DNA of 64,000 bases from Actinospineispora acaciae DSM 45401 (GTDB lineage Bacteria > Actinomycetota > Actinomycetes > Mycobacteriales > Pseudonocardiaceae), in the NCBI RefSeq assembly GCF_000620785.1, contig NZ_JIAI01000010.1, forward strand, positions 186,001 through 250,000. Reading direction: 5' to 3'. The notes beneath the pieces were generated by a model that made no database searches, had not been told where the DNA came from, and saw only the letters and a program-made list of their open reading frames with translations. Shown in pieces: positions 16,601-25,900 of this stretch. How positions within the stretch are numbered: position 1 is the stretch's first letter; each line of letters starts with the position of its first letter. The position numbers and the translations under genes are program-made.

Positions 16601-17425
16601 ACCCCGACCTCGGTGCCGGCCGCCGCGCCCGACGACCGGGTGGAGGTGCCGGCGCGGCTGCGCGGCGAGGTCGAGTTCGACACCGTCGGGTTCCGCTACC
16701 CGGCGGCCGAGCGGGACGCGCTGCGTGAGGTCTCGCTGCGGATCCCGCCCGGCGAGACGGTCGCGCTGGTCGGCGCCACCGGGGCCGGCAAGTCCACGGT
16801 GGTCAAGCTGCTCGGGCGGTTCTACGACGTGACGTCCGGCCGGCTGCTGGTGGACGGGGTGGACCTGCGCCGCTACCCGCTCTCGGCGTACCGGCAGCGG
16901 CTCGGCGTGGTCCCGCAGGAGGCGCACCTGTTCACCGGGGACGTGGCGTCCAACATCGCCTACGGCCGCCCGGACGCCCCGCCCGAGCGGATCGAGGCCG
17001 CCGCCAGGGCCGTCGGCGCCCTGGACATGATCGCCACCCTGCCCGCCGGCTTCCGCCAGCCCGTCGGCGAACGCGGCCAGGGCCTGTCCGCCGGCCAGCG
17101 CCAACTGGTCGCCCTGGCCCGCGCCGAGCTGGTCGACCCCGACCTGCTGCTGCTCGACGAGGCGACCGCCGCGCTCGACCCGGCCACCGAGGCCGCTGTG
17201 CTCGCCGCCAGCGACCGCCTCACCGGCCGGGCGCCCGGCGCCGGGGCCGAACACCGCCGCCGCACCACCGTGATCGTCGCCCACCGCCTGGCCACCGCCG
17301 CCCGCGCCGACCGCATCCTGGTCCTGGCCGACGGCCAGATAGTCGAACAAGGCACCCACGCCGCCCTGCTGGCCGCCAACGGCCGCTACGCCGCCTTCTG
17401 GCGCGCCGGCACCCCGGAGGCCTGA
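13643..17425 (+). CDS. Fused heterodimer-type ABC exporter (two TMD-NBD halves)
   Basis: One 1260-residue chain holds two complete exporter halves. NBD1 has Walker A GSAGSGKST at 405-413, signature LSGGQ and Walker B LLLDD, with Asp534 where the catalytic Glu should be. NBD2 has Walker A GATGAGKST at 1044-1052, an altered signature LSAGQ and a normal LLLDE. The degenerate Walker B of one half would meet the altered signature of the other, leaving one good ATP site, as in TM287/288 and BmrCD. The first standard start is GTG 13808, but that removes the residues leading into helix 1. High-GC3 coding sequence continues upstream to an ACG at 13643, 7 nt after GGAAAGGA. The extent of the N-terminus is therefore an inference. 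Confidence 0.88.
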   Translation, partial: TDATTEQRPAPTGARRTALSWREWLPQPAQQPSDRAPGQPGWIRRLARACWRHPGVTITAMSSAIFGVGLEAAWPLLSKVAVDDSVRGQTEALPALVGALLGLAVIRFVAAFLRRYLGGRLALDVQHDLRRAVFAAVQRLDGPKQDAMRTGQIVSRAISDLQQVQGLLSFVPMVTGAAVLLLASFVAMLWLSPLLTAVALVMVPASLLITARTRRMLFPATWSAQQRAADVAQQVEETVTGVRVVKGFGQEEREVGTLRRQALRLFGERLRSARLTARLSPPLAALPSLGLIAVFGFGGWLALNEQITIGTFLAFSAYVGNLVGPARMMGSLIVTGQLARAGVERVYELIESQPEVTDPDDPEELPAGRLSVELADVRFGYTRDEPVLDGVSLRVEPGETVALVGSAGSGKSTVAMLLPRFYDPQAGEIRIGDVPLDRLRRSALRRELGVVFEEAFLFSDTIRANIAYGRPDATDEEVCAAARAAQVEEFVEHLPDRYDTVVGERGLTLSGGQRQRIALARALLSDPRILLLDDATSAVDATTEAAIHATLRTVTAARTTILIAHRRSTLALADRIVVLDGGRVVDAGTEAELDARGALLSVSGNGHRSGRPRDGAELWPEPPEGDAPTRRPEAGEWPGVGSVPPSPALLASVNALPEPTDRPVLNGADATAPDPGFTLRRLLRPVRGLLALSIVLVAAGAMASVAYPSLARLAVDGGIVGHAPGVLLLATVIGVLVVTADWLVTRAQTIVTARAGESVLYLLRVRSYAHLQRLGLDYYERELSGRIMTRMTTDVDALSTFLQTGLAQAVVSLLTILGVAGALLLTDPGLALVALAGLPVLAAATVVFRKLATEAYAQARERVSAVNADLQENVTGLRVSQAYVREDYSAAEFSALSMAYRVTRLRAQRYIATYFPFVTLLSELAQAAVLGVGASRVAAGELTPGVLAAFLLYLGMFFTPVQQLSQVFDGYQQARVGLTRIGDLLRTPTSVPAAAPDDRVEVPARLRGEVEFDTVGFRYPAAERDALREVSLRIPPGETVALVGATGAGKSTVVKLLGRFYDVTSGRLLVDGVDLRRYPLSAYRQRLGVVPQEAHLFTGDVASNIAYGRPDAPPERIEAAARAVGALDMIATLPAGFRQPVGERGQGLSAGQRQLVALARAELVDPDLLLLDEATAALDPATEAAVLAASDRLTGRAPGAGAEHRRRTTVIVAHRLATAARADRILVLADGQIVEQGTHAALLAANGRYAAFWRAGTPEA

Positions 17426-17434
17426 CTCGGGCGT

Positions 17435-17500
17435 CGCACACCCACTCCGTACCCCGCACACGCACTGAAGCAGTTGTGCGGGCCACGAACCGGGTGTGCG
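17435..17500. repeat. CGCACACCC inverted repeat, copy 1
   Basis: Two 26-nt arms, CGCACACCC-N8-CCCCGCACA-like on the left and TGTGCGGG...GGGTGTGCG on the right, flank a 14-nt loop containing CTGAAGCAG. It lies between the convergent exporter and permease genes and probably terminates both. The 48.7-kb copy has the same loop in the opposite orientation. Confidence 0.82.
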
Positions 17501-17521
17501 GCGCGCAGTCTCGGCGCGAGC

Positions 17522-18916
17522 TCACGCGGGGTCGGACTCTGGGGACATACCGGACAGCGCAGGGCGGCGGCCGGTGGCCAGGAGGACGAGCAGGACCAGG
17601 ACGCCGACGCCGAGCCACACGAAGCCCAGGACCTGGGCCGCGACCTTGGCGTTGATCACCACGTACAGCAGGATCGCGAACCCCAGCACGGGCACCACCA
17701 GGTGACGCAGCCAGTCCCTGCTCCCGGACCGGATCACGAAGTGGACCACCACCGACACGTGCAGCACCAGAAACGCCGTCATGGCACCGAAGTTGACCAA
17801 CGAGGTCATCAGCGGGATGCCGTCGTCACGGCTGCTCAGGTACAGCCCGAGCACCAACGACACCGCCGCGACCAGCAACGTCGCGTTCACCGGCACCTGA
17901 CGCGAGGATGACACCCGCGCCAGCACCGCCGGCAGCTGCCGGTCCCGGGCCATCGCGAACAGCAGCCGCGAGGTGGCCGCCTGCGCCACCAGCGAGTTGG
18001 CGAACCCCCACGCCACGGCGGTGGCCGCCGCGGTCAGCCCGGCCAGCCACCCACCGCCGGCCACCCGCGCCGCGTCGTAGAACGCGGTACTCCCCGGGTC
18101 GCCCTCCGCCAGCAGCCGGTCCGGGTCCGCGACCAGCAGCGATGCCACCCAGGTCTGCACCACGAACAACACCCCGGCCAGCAACAAAGCGGCCACCATC
18201 GCCCGCCCCAGCGACCGCGCCGCGTCCCTGTTCTCCTCCGCGAGCATCGAGATGCCGTCGAAGCCCAGGAACGACAGCACCGCGAGCGACACCGCCCCGA
18301 ACACCACCGGCCAGGAGAACGTCGCGGCGTTGTACAACGGCGACAGCGCAGACCACCCGCCCCCGCGCCCCGAGGCCAGCGCCACCACCCCGACCACGAG
18401 AAAGATCACCAGCACCGCCAGCTCCGCCGCCAGCATGACCTTGTTGACCCGCGCGGTCATCTCGATGCCCAGGTAGTTGACCACCGTGTTGAGCACCACG
18501 AACGCGACCAGCCACACCGGCACCGGGATCACCGGCACCAGTGTGTTCATCGCCACCCCGGCCACCAGGTACAGCAGCGCCGGCACCAGCACGTAGTCCA
18601 GCACGATCACCCAGCCGGCCAGGAAGCCGACCGGCGCCGCGATCCCCCGCCCCGCGTAGGTGTACACCGAGCCGGCCATCGGGAACGCCCGCGACATCTG
18701 CGCGTACGAGCTCGCGGTGAACATCATCGCCACCATGCCGACCAGGTACGCGAGCGCGACCATCCCGCCGGACCCGGAGAACACGCTGCCGAAGATGCCG
18801 AACGGCGCGATCGGCACCATGAAGATCAGCCCGTACACCAGCAGGTCGCCGAACCGCAGCGAACGCCTCAACTGCTGCCGGTAACCGAACCTCTCGACCC
18901 CATCAGCGGCGTCCAC
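17522..18916 (-). CDS. APC-family amino-acid permease
   Basis: The 464-residue transporter has about 12 membrane helices and the APC superfamily opening LRFGDLLVYGLIFMVPIAPFGIFG. The helix-1 break is IAPFGIFG, and FPMAGSVYTYAGRGIAAPVGFLAGW covers helices 2-3. It resembles putrescine/amino-acid importers of the PuuP/YhdG type, but the substrate cannot be assigned. The start is a GTG with AAGGAGG 5 nt upstream. It is divergent from kgd, sharing a 208-bp promoter region. Confidence 0.9.
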   Translation of the reverse strand: MDAADGVERFGYRQQLRRSLRFGDLLVYGLIFMVPIAPFGIFGSVFSGSGGMVALAYLVGMVAMMFTASSYAQMSRAFPMAGSVYTYAGRGIAAPVGFLAGWVIVLDYVLVPALLYLVAGVAMNTLVPVIPVPVWLVAFVVLNTVVNYLGIEMTARVNKVMLAAELAVLVIFLVVGVVALASGRGGGWSALSPLYNAATFSWPVVFGAVSLAVLSFLGFDGISMLAEENRDAARSLGRAMVAALLLAGVLFVVQTWVASLLVADPDRLLAEGDPGSTAFYDAARVAGGGWLAGLTAAATAVAWGFANSLVAQAATSRLLFAMARDRQLPAVLARVSSSRQVPVNATLLVAAVSLVLGLYLSSRDDGIPLMTSLVNFGAMTAFLVLHVSVVVHFVIRSGSRDWLRHLVVPVLGFAILLYVVINAKVAAQVLGFVWLGVGVLVLLVLLATGRRPALSGMSPESDPA

Positions 18917-18976
18917 GTCGCCTCCTTGTCCGGGCGGAGACCGGCGAACGAACCGTGAAGATTAAACTCTTCTATA

Positions 18977-18988
18977 CGAAATATTTCG
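18977..18988. promoter_or_regulatory. CGAAATATTTCG palindrome in the permease/kgd divergent promoter region
   Basis: A perfect 12-bp AT-rich palindrome stands in an AT-rich patch (18961-18990) about 60 bp upstream of the permease start and 137 bp upstream of kgd. It is likely an operator or part of the permease promoter. No regulator is named by the context. Confidence 0.4.
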
Positions 18989-19124
18989 AGTACCTCGGGT
19001 CGCCCTGGTGAACGCGGGGGTGCCGGCACCGCGCGCTCGGTCGCTACGCGGATCCACCCGAAGCGACTAACCTGGGGTCGCTGGCCAGGCAACCCGAACT
19101 AGTCAAGCGAGGCGATCTCCAACC

Positions 19125-22100
19125 GTGTCCACCAGCAGTTCGTCAGCCGCGTCGAACCCGCCGTTCCCGACCGCCCAGTTCGGCACCAACGAGTGGCTCG
19201 TGGAGGAGATGTACCAGCGCTTCCTCGACGACCCCCAGTCCGTCGACCCGGCATGGCACGACTTCTTCGCCGACTACCGCCCCGGCGCGGGCGCCGAGGC
19301 CGGCCAGCGCCCCACGACCACAGCCGCGGACGCGAACGGCCAGGTGGCCCCCGCACCGACCAGCACCGCCACCCCCGCACCAACAACACCCCCGCCCACC
19401 ACACCCCCCTCCTCCAAGCCTGCCGCCGGCACCACTTCCCGCGCCGCCGCCAAGCCCGCCCCCGCGCCCGCCGGCGCCAGCGGCCAGGTCAGCCCGCTGC
19501 GCGGCGCGGCCAGCGTGGTGGTCAAGAACATGCAGACCTCGCTGGGCGTGCCCACCGCCACCAGCGTGCGCGCGGTGCCGGCCAAGCTGCTCGCGGACAA
19601 CCGCGTCGTGATCAACAACCAGCTCAAGCGGACCCGCGGCGGGAAGATCTCCTTCACCCACCTGATCGGATACGCGCTGGTCCAGGCGCTGGCCGAGTTC
19701 CCGGTGATGAATCGGCACTTCGCCGAGCAGGACGGCAAGCCCACCGTCGTGCAGCCCGACCACGTCAACCTCGGGCTGGCCATCGACCTGCCCGGCAAGG
19801 ACGGCTCGCGCACCCTGGTGGTGGCCTCCATCAAGGGCTGCGAGGCGATGAACTTCGCCCAGTTCTGGACCGCCTACGAGGACATGGTGCGCAAGGCCCG
19901 CACCGGCGGGCTCAAGGCCGAGGACTTCGCCGGCACCACGATCAGCCTGACCAACCCGGGCACCCTGGGCACGAACCACTCGACGCCCCGGCTGATGGCC
20001 GGCCAGGGCACCATCATCGGCGTCGGCGCCATGGAGTACCCGGCGGCGTTCCAGGGCGCCAGCGACGAGCAGCTCTCGCAGTTCGGCGTCAGCAAGATCA
20101 TCACGCTGACCTCGACGTACGACCACCGGATCATCCAGGGCGCGGAGTCCGGGGCGTTCCTGCGCCGGGTGCACCAGCTGCTGCTCGGCGAGGACGCGTT
20201 CTACGACAAGATCTTCGCCTCGCTGCGGGTGCCGTACGAGCCGATCCGCTGGGTGCAGGACATCCCCGAGGGCGCCGTCGACAAGACCGCCAGGGTGCTG
20301 GAGCTGATCGAGTCCTACCGCACCCGCGGGCACCTGATGGCCGACACCGACCCGCTGAACTACCGGCAGCGCAAGCACCCCGACCTGGACGTGCTCTCCC
20401 ACGGGCTGACCCTGTGGGACCTGGACCGGGAGTTCGCGGTCGGCGGGTTCGCCGGCAAGGCGCACATGAAGCTGCGCGACGTGCTCGGCGTGCTGCGCGA
20501 CGCCTACTGCCGCACCATCGGCACCGAGTACATGCACATCTCCGACCCCGAGCAGCGCGACTGGCTGCAGGAGCGCATCGAGCGCCCGCACCAGAAGCCG
20601 CCGGTGGCCGAGCAGAAGTACATCCTCTCCAAGCTGAACGCCGCCGAGGCGTTCGAGACGTTCCTGCAGACCAAGTACGTCGGCCAGAAGCGGTTCTCGC
20701 TGGAGGGCGGCGAGACCGTCATCCCGCTGCTGGACGCCGTGCTCGACTCCGCCGCGGCCGACGAGCTGGACGAGGTCGTCATCGGCATGCCGCACCGGGG
20801 CCGGCTGAACGTGCTGGCCAACATCGTGGGCAAGCCGATCAGCCAGATCTTCCGGGAGTTCGAGGGCAACCTGGACCCCGGCCAGGCGCACGGCTCCGGC
20901 GACGTGAAGTACCACCTCGGCGCCGAGGGCAAGTACTTCCGGATGTTCGGCGATGGCGAGACCACCGTGTCCCTGACCGCCAACCCCTCGCACCTGGAGG
21001 CCGTGGACCCGGTGCTGGAGGGCATCGTCCGGGCCAAGCAGGACATCCTGGACAAGGGCCCGGAGGGCTTCACCGTGCTGCCGGCGATGCTTCACGGCGA
21101 CGCCGCGTTCGCCGGACAGGGCGTGGTCGCCGAGACGCTGAACCTGGCGCTGCTGCGCGGCTACCGCACCGGCGGCACCGTGCACATCGTCGTCAACAAC
21201 CAGGTCGGCTTCACCACCGCGCCCGAGCACTCGCGCAGCTCCCAGTACTGCACCGACGTGGCCAAGATGATCGGCGCCCCGGTGTTCCACGTGAACGGCG
21301 ACGACCCGGAGGCCTGCGTCTGGGTGGCCAAGCTGGCGGTGGAGTACCGGCAGCGGTGGAACAACGACGTCGTGATCGACATGATCTGCTACCGGCGCCG
21401 GGGCCACAACGAGGGCGACGACCCCTCGATGACCCAGCCGGCGATGTACGACATCATCGACGCCAAGCGCAGCGTCCGGAAGAGCTACACCGAGTCGCTG
21501 ATCGGGCGCGGTGACATCTCCATGGAGGAGGCCGAGCACGCGCTCAAGGACTTCTCCAACCAGCTCGAACACGTCTTCAACGAGGTGCGCGAGCTGGAGC
21601 GCGGCGCGATCACGCCCAGCCCGTCCGTGGAGGAGGAGCAGGCGCTGCCGCCCCGGCTGGAGACGGCCGTGCCGCTGGAGGTGGTGCACCGCATCGGCGA
21701 CGCGCACGTGGAGCTGCCGGAGGGCTTCTCCGTGCACTCGCGGGTCAAGCCGGTGCTGGAGCGGCGCTACAAGATGTCCCGCGAGGGCAACGTGGACTGG
21801 GCGTTCGCCGAGCTGCTCGCGCTGGGCTCGCTGGCCATGGACGGCCGGCTGATCCGGATGGCCGGCCAGGACACCCGGCGCGGCACGTTCGTGCAGCGGC
21901 ACTCCGTGGTGATCGACCGCAAGACCGGCGACGAGTACTACCCGCTGCGCAACCTCTCGCCCGAGCAGGGCCGGTTCCTGCCGTACGACTCGGCGCTGTC
22001 CGAGTTCGCCGCGCTGGGCTTCGAGTACGGCTACTCGGTGGCCAACCCGGACGCGCTGGTGCTCTGGGAGGCGCAGTTCGGCGACTTCGTGAACGGCGCC

Positions 22101-22838
22101 CAGTCGATCATCGACGAGTTCATCTCGTCCGGCGAGGCCAAGTGGGGCCAGACCTCGGACGTGGTGCTGCTGCTGCCGCACGGGCTGGAGGGCCAGGGTC
22201 CGGACCACTCCTCCGGGCGGATCGAGCGGTTCCTGCAGCTGTGCGCGGAGTGGTCGATGACCGTGGCGCTGCCCAGCGACCCGGCGAACTACTTCCACCT
22301 GCTGCGCCGCCACGCCCTGGACGGTATCCGGCGCCCGCTGATCGTGTTCACGCCGAAGTGGATGCTGCGGGCCAAGCAGGTGGTCAGCCCGCTCGCGGAG
22401 TTCACCGAGGGCCACTTCCGCTCGGTGCTCGACGACCCGAAGTTCGCCGGCCGCGAGGGGCCGGTCTCCGGGGTGAACCGGATCCTGCTGTGCTCGGGCA
22501 AGCTCTACTACGAGCTGGTCGCCGCGCTGGAGAAGGCCGGCCGGGAGGACATCGCCGTCATCCGCGTCGAGCAGCTCTACCCGCTGCCCAAGCGCAAGCT
22601 GCGCGCCGCCCTGGACCGCTACCCCACCGTGACCGACATCCGCTGGGTGCAGGAGGAACCGGCCAACCAGGGTGCGTGGCCGTTCTTCGGCCTGGCGCTG
22701 CCGGAGTTCTACCCCGAGCGCCTGGCCGGCATCAAGCGCATCTCCCGCCGCCGGATGGCCGCGCCCGCCGCCGGCTCCGGCAAGGTCCACGAGGTCGAAC
22801 AGGCCGAGCTCATCGCCGCCGCCCTCGCCGACGACTAA
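19125..22838 (+). CDS. kgd: Multifunctional 2-oxoglutarate decarboxylase/dehydrogenase E1 with E2 acyltransferase domain
   Basis: Kgd (SucA/OdhA) is the actinobacterial TCA-cycle enzyme combining E1 and a succinyltransferase domain in one chain. The 1237 residues run: E1 N-terminal helix (EWLVEEMYQRFLDDPQSVDPAW), a Pro/Ala/Thr linker, the E2 catalytic domain ending in DHRIIQGAESGAF with the active-site His, then the E1 core with IGMPHRGRLNVLAN, GDAAFAGQGVVAETLN and NNQVGF, and a transketolase-like C-terminal half. There is no lipoyl domain, as expected for the family. The start is GTG. It is a single-gene unit ending at a dispersed palindrome. Confidence 0.97.
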   Translation: MSTSSSSAASNPPFPTAQFGTNEWLVEEMYQRFLDDPQSVDPAWHDFFADYRPGAGAEAGQRPTTTAADANGQVAPAPTSTATPAPTTPPPTTPPSSKPAAGTTSRAAAKPAPAPAGASGQVSPLRGAASVVVKNMQTSLGVPTATSVRAVPAKLLADNRVVINNQLKRTRGGKISFTHLIGYALVQALAEFPVMNRHFAEQDGKPTVVQPDHVNLGLAIDLPGKDGSRTLVVASIKGCEAMNFAQFWTAYEDMVRKARTGGLKAEDFAGTTISLTNPGTLGTNHSTPRLMAGQGTIIGVGAMEYPAAFQGASDEQLSQFGVSKIITLTSTYDHRIIQGAESGAFLRRVHQLLLGEDAFYDKIFASLRVPYEPIRWVQDIPEGAVDKTARVLELIESYRTRGHLMADTDPLNYRQRKHPDLDVLSHGLTLWDLDREFAVGGFAGKAHMKLRDVLGVLRDAYCRTIGTEYMHISDPEQRDWLQERIERPHQKPPVAEQKYILSKLNAAEAFETFLQTKYVGQKRFSLEGGETVIPLLDAVLDSAAADELDEVVIGMPHRGRLNVLANIVGKPISQIFREFEGNLDPGQAHGSGDVKYHLGAEGKYFRMFGDGETTVSLTANPSHLEAVDPVLEGIVRAKQDILDKGPEGFTVLPAMLHGDAAFAGQGVVAETLNLALLRGYRTGGTVHIVVNNQVGFTTAPEHSRSSQYCTDVAKMIGAPVFHVNGDDPEACVWVAKLAVEYRQRWNNDVVIDMICYRRRGHNEGDDPSMTQPAMYDIIDAKRSVRKSYTESLIGRGDISMEEAEHALKDFSNQLEHVFNEVRELERGAITPSPSVEEEQALPPRLETAVPLEVVHRIGDAHVELPEGFSVHSRVKPVLERRYKMSREGNVDWAFAELLALGSLAMDGRLIRMAGQDTRRGTFVQRHSVVIDRKTGDEYYPLRNLSPEQGRFLPYDSALSEFAALGFEYGYSVANPDALVLWEAQFGDFVNGAQSIIDEFISSGEAKWGQTSDVVLLLPHGLEGQGPDHSSGRIERFLQLCAEWSMTVALPSDPANYFHLLRRHALDGIRRPLIVFTPKWMLRAKQVVSPLAEFTEGHFRSVLDDPKFAGREGPVSGVNRILLCSGKLYYELVAALEKAGREDIAVIRVEQLYPLPKRKLRAALDRYPTVTDIRWVQEEPANQGAWPFFGLALPEFYPERLAGIKRISRRRMAAPAAGSGKVHEVEQAELIAAALADD

Positions 22839-22852
22839 AACCCCAGCTCACC

Positions 22853-22900
22853 ACCCGTGAGTGGTTAGCGTTGTCATAGCAACGCTAACCACTCACGGGT
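22853..22900. repeat. GTGAGTGGTTAG palindrome, copy 2 (probable bidirectional terminator)
   Basis: A perfect 21-bp stem with a 6-nt TCATAG loop, the strongest of the four copies. It sits between the convergent kgd and AfsR-like genes, 14 bp after the kgd stop. Confidence 0.9.
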
Positions 22901-22917
22901 TCTGACCAGGCCTTATG

Positions 22918-25900
22918 TCACGGGGTGGAGAGGCCGGCCTCGGTGAGCAGTCGCTGGAGCCGGCGTTCGTCGTTGCCCAGGTCACAGCGCCGGATCAGGG
23001 CCAGGGCCTCGCGGCCGGTGGCCAGGGTGAGCTCGCGCTCGCCGGCGTGGAGGTAGGCCTCGGTCAGTGTCACCAGGGCGGCCGCCCTGGCCTGGACGTA
23101 GCCGCCCCGCCGCGCGGCCGAGGAGGCCCGCTCGGCGCAGTCCAGCGCGCCGGGCCGGTCCCCAGTGCGGATCTTGAGGCGGGCGAGCACGGACAGCGTC
23201 TCGGCCTGGTGCCAGTAGAAGTCGCCGCCTCGGACGATGTCCATGGCGGCCTGCAGGTGGCCGTGGGCGGTCGCGTACTCGCCCAGGTTCATCTCCGCGT
23301 CGCCGAGCAGCGTGAACGCGCTGGCTTCGAGGATCTTGTCGCCGCTCTCCCGGCTGAGCCGCAGCGCGGTGGTGGCCTCCCGCTGTGCCCTCGGGTGGTC
23401 GCCGGTCTCCCGGAACAGCAGCGCCAGCCGGGGGTGTACGGCCGCCAGCCCACCGAGGGACTCGAACCTGCCGAACAGCTCCAGCGCACGCATGAACAGG
23501 TCCTCGGCCTCGGCGAGGTGGCCGCGCCACATCCGGACCGAGCCCAGGTGCATGAGGTCGGCGGCCCGTGCCAGTTCCAACCCGTGCCGCTCGCTCACGG
23601 CGAGCGCGCGCCGGTAGTACTCCTCGGCGCACCGGAGGTCACCGAGGAAGAAGTACTGGCCGCCGAGGTTCCGCAACGCCCGGCACTCCCCGCTCGCCGA
23701 GCCGAGCTCGGAGAACAGGGCAAGGGCGCGCTCGGTGTGCTCGCGGGCCTCGGCAAGGCGCCCGGTCCAGGCGAGGACCACGCCGAGGTCGGCCAGCGAC
23801 ACGGCCTCGCATTCCGTCCAGCGGCAGTCCCTGGCCATGCGGATCGCCTCGTGCAGGTGGTCCACGGCCGGCTCCTGCCGCCCGGTCCGGAACGACGAGG
23901 TACCGATGCTGCGGTGCAGCAGCGCCTGCGTGTCGAGCTCGCGGTGCTCGCGGGCCGCGTCCAGCAGCGCCGGCGCGATCTCCAGCCACTCCGGGCGCTG
24001 CCCGGTGCGGTGGTAGCGGATGCGGAGGTGGTCGATGAGCAGCCAGGCGGCGGGATGCGGGCCCGCGGTGGCCGCGCCCAGCGCCACCGCCGCCGTGTTC
24101 ACCAGCTCCTCCGTGCCCACCGCATCCGGCGCCTGGTGCTCGGCGTGGGCGCAGTCCGGCACGGTGAGGCGGCTTCGCAGCAGGGGCATGATGCCGGGCT
24201 GGTCGCGCACGGTGGCGACGGTCGTCCCGCACAGGTGGTACTCGACCAGCCGTGCCCATGCCGCTTCGTGGTCCGGGTTCGTGCGCGCCCGCTGGGCGGC
24301 GTAGAGCCTGATCAGGTCGTGGAACCGGTACCGGCCGTCGGTGTGGTGCTCGACGACGCAGGCGGCGACCAGCGCTCGGAGGTGCCGGACGGCCTCGTCC
24401 AGCGGGACGGCGGCGAGCGCGGCGGCCTCCGGTGCGGTGAAGTCGGGCCCGGGGATCAGCGCGAGCAGGCGGAACAGGCGTTGCTCGGTGGGCTTCAGCG
24501 CGTCGTACGAGGCGGCGAACGCCGAGGCGACGACGTTCTGCTCGGCGCCGTCCAGGGCCAGCGCGGCGAGCCGGTCGCTGCTGGTGAGCTCGCCGACCAT
24601 CCCGGAGATGCTGGCCCGGGGGCTGGCGGCGATGTTGGCGGAGGCGATGCGCAACGCCAGCGCCAGCCCCGCGCACAGCCGGACCAGCTCGGTGGCCGAG
24701 ACCGATTCGGCGACCACCCGATCCGACCCCAGCGCGGCGGCGAGCAGGGCGCGGGACTCGCTGTCGGTCAGCGGCGGCAGCCGCAGCGCCTGGGCACCGG
24801 TCTGCGTGATGAGCTCGGTGAGCTGGTGTCGGCCGGTGACGATGACCGACCCGGACGGCGGCAGCAGCGGCAGCACGTGTCCGGGGTCGCGGGCGTTGTC
24901 GAGCAGCACCAGGATCTTCCGGTCGGCGAGCATGGACCGGTACAGCGCGGCGCGCTCATCCACCGTCCTCGGGATGTGCGCCGGCGGCACCTGCAGCGCC
25001 GTCAGCAGTTGGCCCAGCGCGGTGGCCGGGGCGAGCGGATCGTGATCGGGGTCGTAGCCGCGCAGGTTGAGGTAGAGCTGGCCGTCGGGGAAGTGCTCGC
25101 GCGCGGTGTGCGCCCAGTGCACCGCCAGCGCGGTCTTGCCGACCCCGGCCAGGCCGCTGATCACACAGATGCCGCCGCCGTCGGTGGTGAGCCGGGCGGT
25201 CAGCGTGGCCATCGCGTCCGCCCGGCCGACGAAGCCGTCCACGTCCCGGGGCAGGGTGGCGGGCCGCACCTGCTCCCTCGCGTCCGGTTCGGCCACCCGT
25301 GCCTCGTCGGTGCTGCCGTTGAGGATCTGAACCTGCATGTCACGCAGCCGTTGGCTCGGTTCGATGCCGAGCTCGTCGACCAGGCGACGGCGGATCTCGG
25401 CGTAGACGCCCAGGGCCTCGGTACGGCGGTCGCCTCGGTGCAGGGCGAGCATGAGCTGGGCCGCCAGCCGCTCCCGGAACGGATGCTCGGAGGCGAGCTG
25501 GCGGAGCTCGTCGACCACCTGGATGGGGCGTCCGGCGGCCAGCTCGGCCTCGAACAGCTCCTCGAACGCGGTGAGCCGGCGTTCCTCCAGCCCTGGACGT
25601 TCGCTGTCGATGAGCGGCGCGGTCACCCCGCCCAGTGCCGGACCGTGCCACAGCGCCAACGCGGAGCGCAGCCGCCGAGCCGCCTCGGCCGCGTGACCCG
25701 CCCGCAGCTCGGCCTGCGCCTCGGTGACCTCATCGGTGAACACCTGCAGGTCCAGCTCACCGGGTCCGACGTTGACCAGGTAACCGCCACCGGCTCGGAC
25801 GATCACATCCTGTCCCAGCCGGGCCCGCAGCTCCGACACGTAGCCGTACAGCCGGCCCTGGACGCTGGGCGGCGGCCGCGTCCCCCACACCAGCCCGATC

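Noticed and set aside
13169..17461. Very long minus-strand open frame opposite the ABC exporter
   Set aside because: It is a shadow of the exporter: the plus-strand frame has all ABC motifs and the minus frame is Gln/His/Arg-rich nonsense. Only its last 104 codons (IscA-like protein) are real.
19143..22790. 1215-codon minus-strand frame opposite kgd
   Set aside because: Shadow of kgd caused by scarcity of stops in GC-rich DNA; composition is low-complexity His/Gln/Arg and no domain is recognisable.
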